From: JBJEFI01 sp051873875 | Lineage (GTDB): Bacteria > Bacillota > Bacilli > Bacillales > Bacillaceae_G | Direction: 5' to 3' | DNA length: 8,708 nt | NCBI GenBank assembly: GCA_051873875.1 | Contig: JBJEFI010000089.1 | Coordinates: forward strand, 1 to 8,708 | Part shown: in pieces, positions 6,520-8,708 of the stretch | How the letters are laid out: the number at the start of each line of letters is the position of its first letter | How positions within the stretch are numbered: the stretch's first letter is position 1 | Translations under genes and position numbers: made by a program | Notes under the pieces: model-generated | Database searches by the model: none | What the model was told of the DNA's origin: nothing | What the model saw: only the letters and a program-made list of their open reading frames with translations

Positions 6520-6548
6520 TTGTTTCGGAATATTAAATCTAAAATAAT
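6520..6548 (+). promoter_or_regulatory. candidate sigma-A promoter for the lipase gene
   Basis: TTGTTT (6520-6525), a 17-base gap and AATAAT (6543-6548) make a plausible but weak -35/-10 pair, giving a leader of about 40 bases. I saw no PlcR box in 6461-6594, so control by that secreted-virulence regulator is not supported. Confidence 0.35.
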
Positions 6549-6594
6549 CATACTATTATTTGTATTTAAATTTTTTATTAAGCGGAGGGAAATA

Positions 6595-8160
6595 ATGAAA
6601 AATATTTTAATGAAAAAAATTGGAATAATTTTATTAGCTGTACTTCTTTTCTTGCCATTCAGCCTACCTTCAATAGCCTCAGCAGGCAAGTTGAAGCCTC
6701 CTGGTGAAACATTTACTCCGGGGAAATGGTTCCTAGGTGACACGCCGCCGAATCTGAACGCCTCTAATCCTCCCATTGTTTTTGTCCAGGGGAAAAACGG
6801 GAGCTCAACCAGTTGGTATGGAGAAACGGAATACCATGGCATAAATGATATGTATACCAAGGCGTATGAAGCCGGATACCAAACTGTCTTTGTTCAGCTT
6901 TATGATGCAGCAGGAAATGGGTCGGAAAATCAGTATACGAATGGTAGATTGCTTGCCTCGATGCTTGCTGATATCTCTCAGCACTTCAACGGAAAGAAAG
7001 TAAATATCATCGCACATAGCAAAGGAGGTCCTGATACCCAGGCAGCTCTAATCCATTATGGAGCCCACAAATATGTAGGTAGGGTTATTACATTGGGGTC
7101 ACCGCATCATGGCTCAGAATTGGCAGACCTGTCATATAGCTGGTATGCAGGATGGCTAGGAAAATTGTTAGGTCAAAACGACGCAGGAACTTATTCATTA
7201 CAGGTCGGGGAAATGGCCAAATTCCGTTCTGTAACTGATAGCCATACGAATAGAAATAAAAACAAGTACTATACCGTGGCAGGAAGCAACCGCGGACCAG
7301 CCTTCTCTGCTCTATCCTTGGGAGGTGCCTATTTAGGTTCCTACGGGGCTAACGATGGACTGGTCACTGTAACCAGCTCTAAACTATCCTATGGCACACA
7401 TCTGTTCACGGATAGTTCGATTGATCATGATAATATACGTATGGGTTCCAAAGTGTTTTCAAGAATCGAACCTTATTTACGTTCTTCTATTGTCACCGCA
7501 CAAATTGGGGCAACAGCCGATTTTATCGAGCAAAATGAAGCAGCCATTCAAACCACATCTTCCCACTATATTCATGGCGATGCCCTTATCCAAAACCAAA
7601 TTGTAAAAAAGGATATCTATATTCCCGAAAAAACAACAGGCACTATCTCTGTCTATACAGCTAGTCCATCCACCGTTGTAGATTTAGTTTCTCCTAATGG
7701 AACCATCATCCCTGCTTCCAAGCCGACTGTCGACCAAATCATGTTTTCCGGTGCCAGCTTACATACATTTGATTTAACAGATTTTCAGCCAGGTAAATGG
7801 AATGTACGGATGAAGGCAACAAATACTAATGATGCCTACCTGTTGATATCTACTTTTAACGAAAAAGAAAAATACAGTCTAAAGATGGCTGGAAAAGGAA
7901 AAGCAGAGCAAACATCTTTCAGGATTGGTACACCTAAACGGGCAGGAACCAGCAATCTTTCGGTCAAATTTATTGGCAAAGACGGTACCAAATTGAAGCA
8001 AACTAACGTTCCACAGACAACTAACGGAACGGATTTTGTTACCAAACTGCCGAAGGTGCCTAAGCCAGGTGTTTATAATATGACTGTCGACATTAAGACT
8101 GAGTATCCTGACGGTAATGAATCAATCCGCACATTAGTGAGATCTATATATATCGAATAG
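6595..8160 (+). CDS. secreted lipase/esterase, alpha/beta-hydrolase
   Basis: An exported 521-residue serine hydrolase, likely acting on acylglycerols or other carboxyl esters. A Sec signal peptide (MKN/MKK, hydrophobic core, cut near ASA30-GKL) leads into an alpha/beta-hydrolase domain of about residues 40-300. The nucleophile S142 sits in A-H-S-K-G-G (140-145), with Ala replacing the first Gly of GxSxG as is common in Bacillus lipases but Lys in the usual Met position. D254 in YGANDGLV and H278 in SIDHDN are good triad candidates. The oxyanion region reads FVQGKNG, with Gln where HG is usual. Residues about 300-521 form a beta-rich extension with two PG-strand modules (FQPGKWNVRMKA, PKPGVYNMTVDI), possibly for binding or a prodomain-like role. 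GGAGGG five bases before 6595 sets the start. G+C is higher than in qox: 32 of 60 at 6721-6780 against 23 of 60 at 3661-3720. Polyhydroxybutyrate depolymerase activity is an alternative. Confidence 0.9.
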   Translation: MKNILMKKIGIILLAVLLFLPFSLPSIASAGKLKPPGETFTPGKWFLGDTPPNLNASNPPIVFVQGKNGSSTSWYGETEYHGINDMYTKAYEAGYQTVFVQLYDAAGNGSENQYTNGRLLASMLADISQHFNGKKVNIIAHSKGGPDTQAALIHYGAHKYVGRVITLGSPHHGSELADLSYSWYAGWLGKLLGQNDAGTYSLQVGEMAKFRSVTDSHTNRNKNKYYTVAGSNRGPAFSALSLGGAYLGSYGANDGLVTVTSSKLSYGTHLFTDSSIDHDNIRMGSKVFSRIEPYLRSSIVTAQIGATADFIEQNEAAIQTTSSHYIHGDALIQNQIVKKDIYIPEKTTGTISVYTASPSTVVDLVSPNGTIIPASKPTVDQIMFSGASLHTFDLTDFQPGKWNVRMKATNTNDAYLLISTFNEKEKYSLKMAGKGKAEQTSFRIGTPKRAGTSNLSVKFIGKDGTKLKQTNVPQTTNGTDFVTKLPKVPKPGVYNMTVDIKTEYPDGNESIRTLVRSIYIE

Positions 8161-8339
8161 AGAGCACGGCACTGGTTTCAACATCCCAATGAGGTTCCTC
8201 GTCTGGATATCCCTCCATTACATGTATTGTCTCGGATTGTTTACCTAAGCCATTGCAGCTTTCAGATAATGTCAATTTTAATCTTGATTTGTTTTCTTTC
8301 TCTTTTAGTTACCTATGAAATTTGAAAAAGGGGTTAAAG
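8161..8339. other. 179-base gap after the lipase, G+C-rich first half
   Basis: The first 100 bases keep the lipase-like base composition (30 G/C of 60 at 8161-8220), then the sequence turns A/T-rich. No terminator with a T-run follows the lipase directly. A minus-strand frame open from 8308 to the stop at 8144 has protein-like content (for example GYPDEEPHWDVETSAVL) but no start codon with a ribosome site, so it is at best a gene remnant. Confidence 0.4.
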
Positions 8340-8420
8340 ATGTTGGATTATAAATTAATCAAAGTGATTTTAGCCTTATTCCTGATACAAAGAGAATGTG
8401 TCCCAGGACTATTTTTCTAA
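8340..8420 (+). CDS. 26-codon small hydrophobic ORF, possibly frameshifted
   Basis: AAGGGG (8328-8333), six bases of spacing and ATG at 8340 give a good translation start. The product begins MLDYKLIKVILALFLIQRE, a charged start then one hydrophobic helix, and ends VPGLFF at TAA 8420. In the +1 frame, open from a TGA at 8383, the sequence reads YKENVSQDYFSNNYNKN and ends KVA at TAA 8449-8451, inside the terminator stem. That tail is more protein-like than VPGLFF, so the true gene may encode about 38 residues and be broken by one extra base near 8385. I do not recognise the family. A short exported signalling peptide is conceivable, but no receptor gene lies nearby. Confidence 0.35.
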   Translation: MLDYKLIKVILALFLIQRECVPGLFF

Positions 8421-8436
8421 TAATTATAATAAAAAT

Positions 8437-8476
8437 GAAAAAGTAGCTTAATTTTAGTATATTAAGCTACTTTTTC
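8437..8476. terminator. strong bidirectional terminator
   Basis: A perfect 16-bp stem (GAAAAAGTAGCTTAAT at 8437-8452, complement at 8461-8476) has an eight-base loop. T-runs occur on both strands, so it can stop transcripts from either side. It ends the lipase/small-ORF transcript on the plus strand. Confidence 0.88.
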
Positions 8477-8629
8477 GTTGATTGAACAATTGTCCGCAAG
8501 GCAATCCCCTTCGTCGTAGTGAGTGTTTTTCAGAAAAATAAAAACAGTGTGTGATTACACACCATATTTGGGAGAATTACAAGCATATTGCACGTGCGAA
8601 TAAAAAAACGCCAACATGTCAAAATATGA
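8477..8629. other. non-coding stretch with small hairpins
   Basis: No gene seen. Short inverted repeats occur in a row: ATTGtCC/GGCAAT with a GCAA loop (8489-8505), TGTTTTT/AAAAACA (8524-8546), GTGTGT/ACACAC with a four-base loop (8547-8562) and the palindrome GCACGTGC (8590-8597). Individually each is weak. Confidence 0.35.
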
Positions 8630-8679
8630 AAAAAATCGCCTTCCATCTCAGCAAAAAAGATGGCATATGGCGATTTTTT
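8630..8679. terminator. terminator-like hairpin near right edge
   Basis: An outer 11-bp stem (AAAAAATCGCC at 8630-8640 with GGCGATTTTTT at 8669-8679) and an inner 6-bp stem (CCATCT 8643-8648, AGATGG 8658-8663) are separated by a small internal loop. T-runs exist on both strands. It most likely closes a minus-strand gene entering from the right, since stop codons in two minus-strand frames (for example 8687-8685) lie just beyond it, but too little is present to name the gene. Confidence 0.7.
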
Positions 8680-8708
8680 ATAGGTTACATTATTTCACTG
8701 TCTCCGTC

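Noticed and set aside
6461..6594. PlcR box upstream of the lipase
   Set aside because: No TATGnAAnnnnTTnCATA-like palindrome could be found.
6486..6860. 124-codon minus-strand frame
   Set aside because: Antisense to the lipase signal peptide and oxyanion region, with no ribosome site.
8477..8708. CRISPR array or insertion-sequence end
   Set aside because: The short hairpins differ in sequence and spacing, and there are no regular direct repeats or transposase remnants.
8685..8708. Partial minus-strand gene at the right edge
   Set aside because: At most seven codons are visible and two frames are equally plausible (ending SEIM or TETVK), so no CDS is called.

Overview
The window looks like low-GC Firmicute chromosome, most likely Bacillus and probably the B. 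cereus group or a close relative. Reasons: strong Shine-Dalgarno sites ahead of every convincing gene, an aa3-type menaquinol oxidase operon (qoxABCD), and a short prolyl 4-hydroxylase that matches, from memory, the well-studied B. anthracis enzyme closely through its metal-binding core. No rRNA, tRNA, CRISPR array or intact insertion sequence was seen.

Layout. Left (1-1555, minus strand): a small lipoprotein gene (68-598), then a gap holding a structured repeat-like element (about 727-864), then the prolyl 4-hydroxylase gene (914-1555). Centre (1556-5838): a 441-base regulatory gap with several inverted repeats, then the plus-strand operon qoxA-qoxB-qoxC-qoxD (1997-5801), closed by a good intrinsic terminator at 5808-5838. 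Two further hairpins follow (5867-5907 and 5926-5962); the last points left and would stop the minus-strand genes to its right.

Right (6028-8708) is the accessory-looking part. A tiny minus-strand two-gene unit (6460 down to 6028) has an upstream gene that appears frameshifted and a downstream 83-codon gene that begins with TTG after a perfect AGGAGG. Divergent from it is a secreted 521-residue alpha/beta-hydrolase (lipase/esterase, 6595-8160) with visibly higher G+C than the qox genes. The higher-G+C stretch runs about 100 bases past the lipase stop. After it come a 26-codon ORF (8340-8420) that also looks frameshifted, a perfect 16-bp bidirectional terminator (8437-8476), and a second terminator-like hairpin near the right edge (8630-8679).

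How it works together. QoxA-D form one respiratory complex that oxidises menaquinol, reduces O2 to water and conserves energy as a proton gradient. The divergent prolyl hydroxylase is an O2-, Fe(II)- and 2-oxoglutarate-dependent protein-modifying enzyme; the shared need for O2 and metal is suggestive only. The lipase is exported and probably serves nutrient acquisition or surface lipid attack. I did not find a clear new system. The best leads are the decayed two-gene unit next to the lipase, the structured repeat at 727-864, and signs that the lipase block was inserted.
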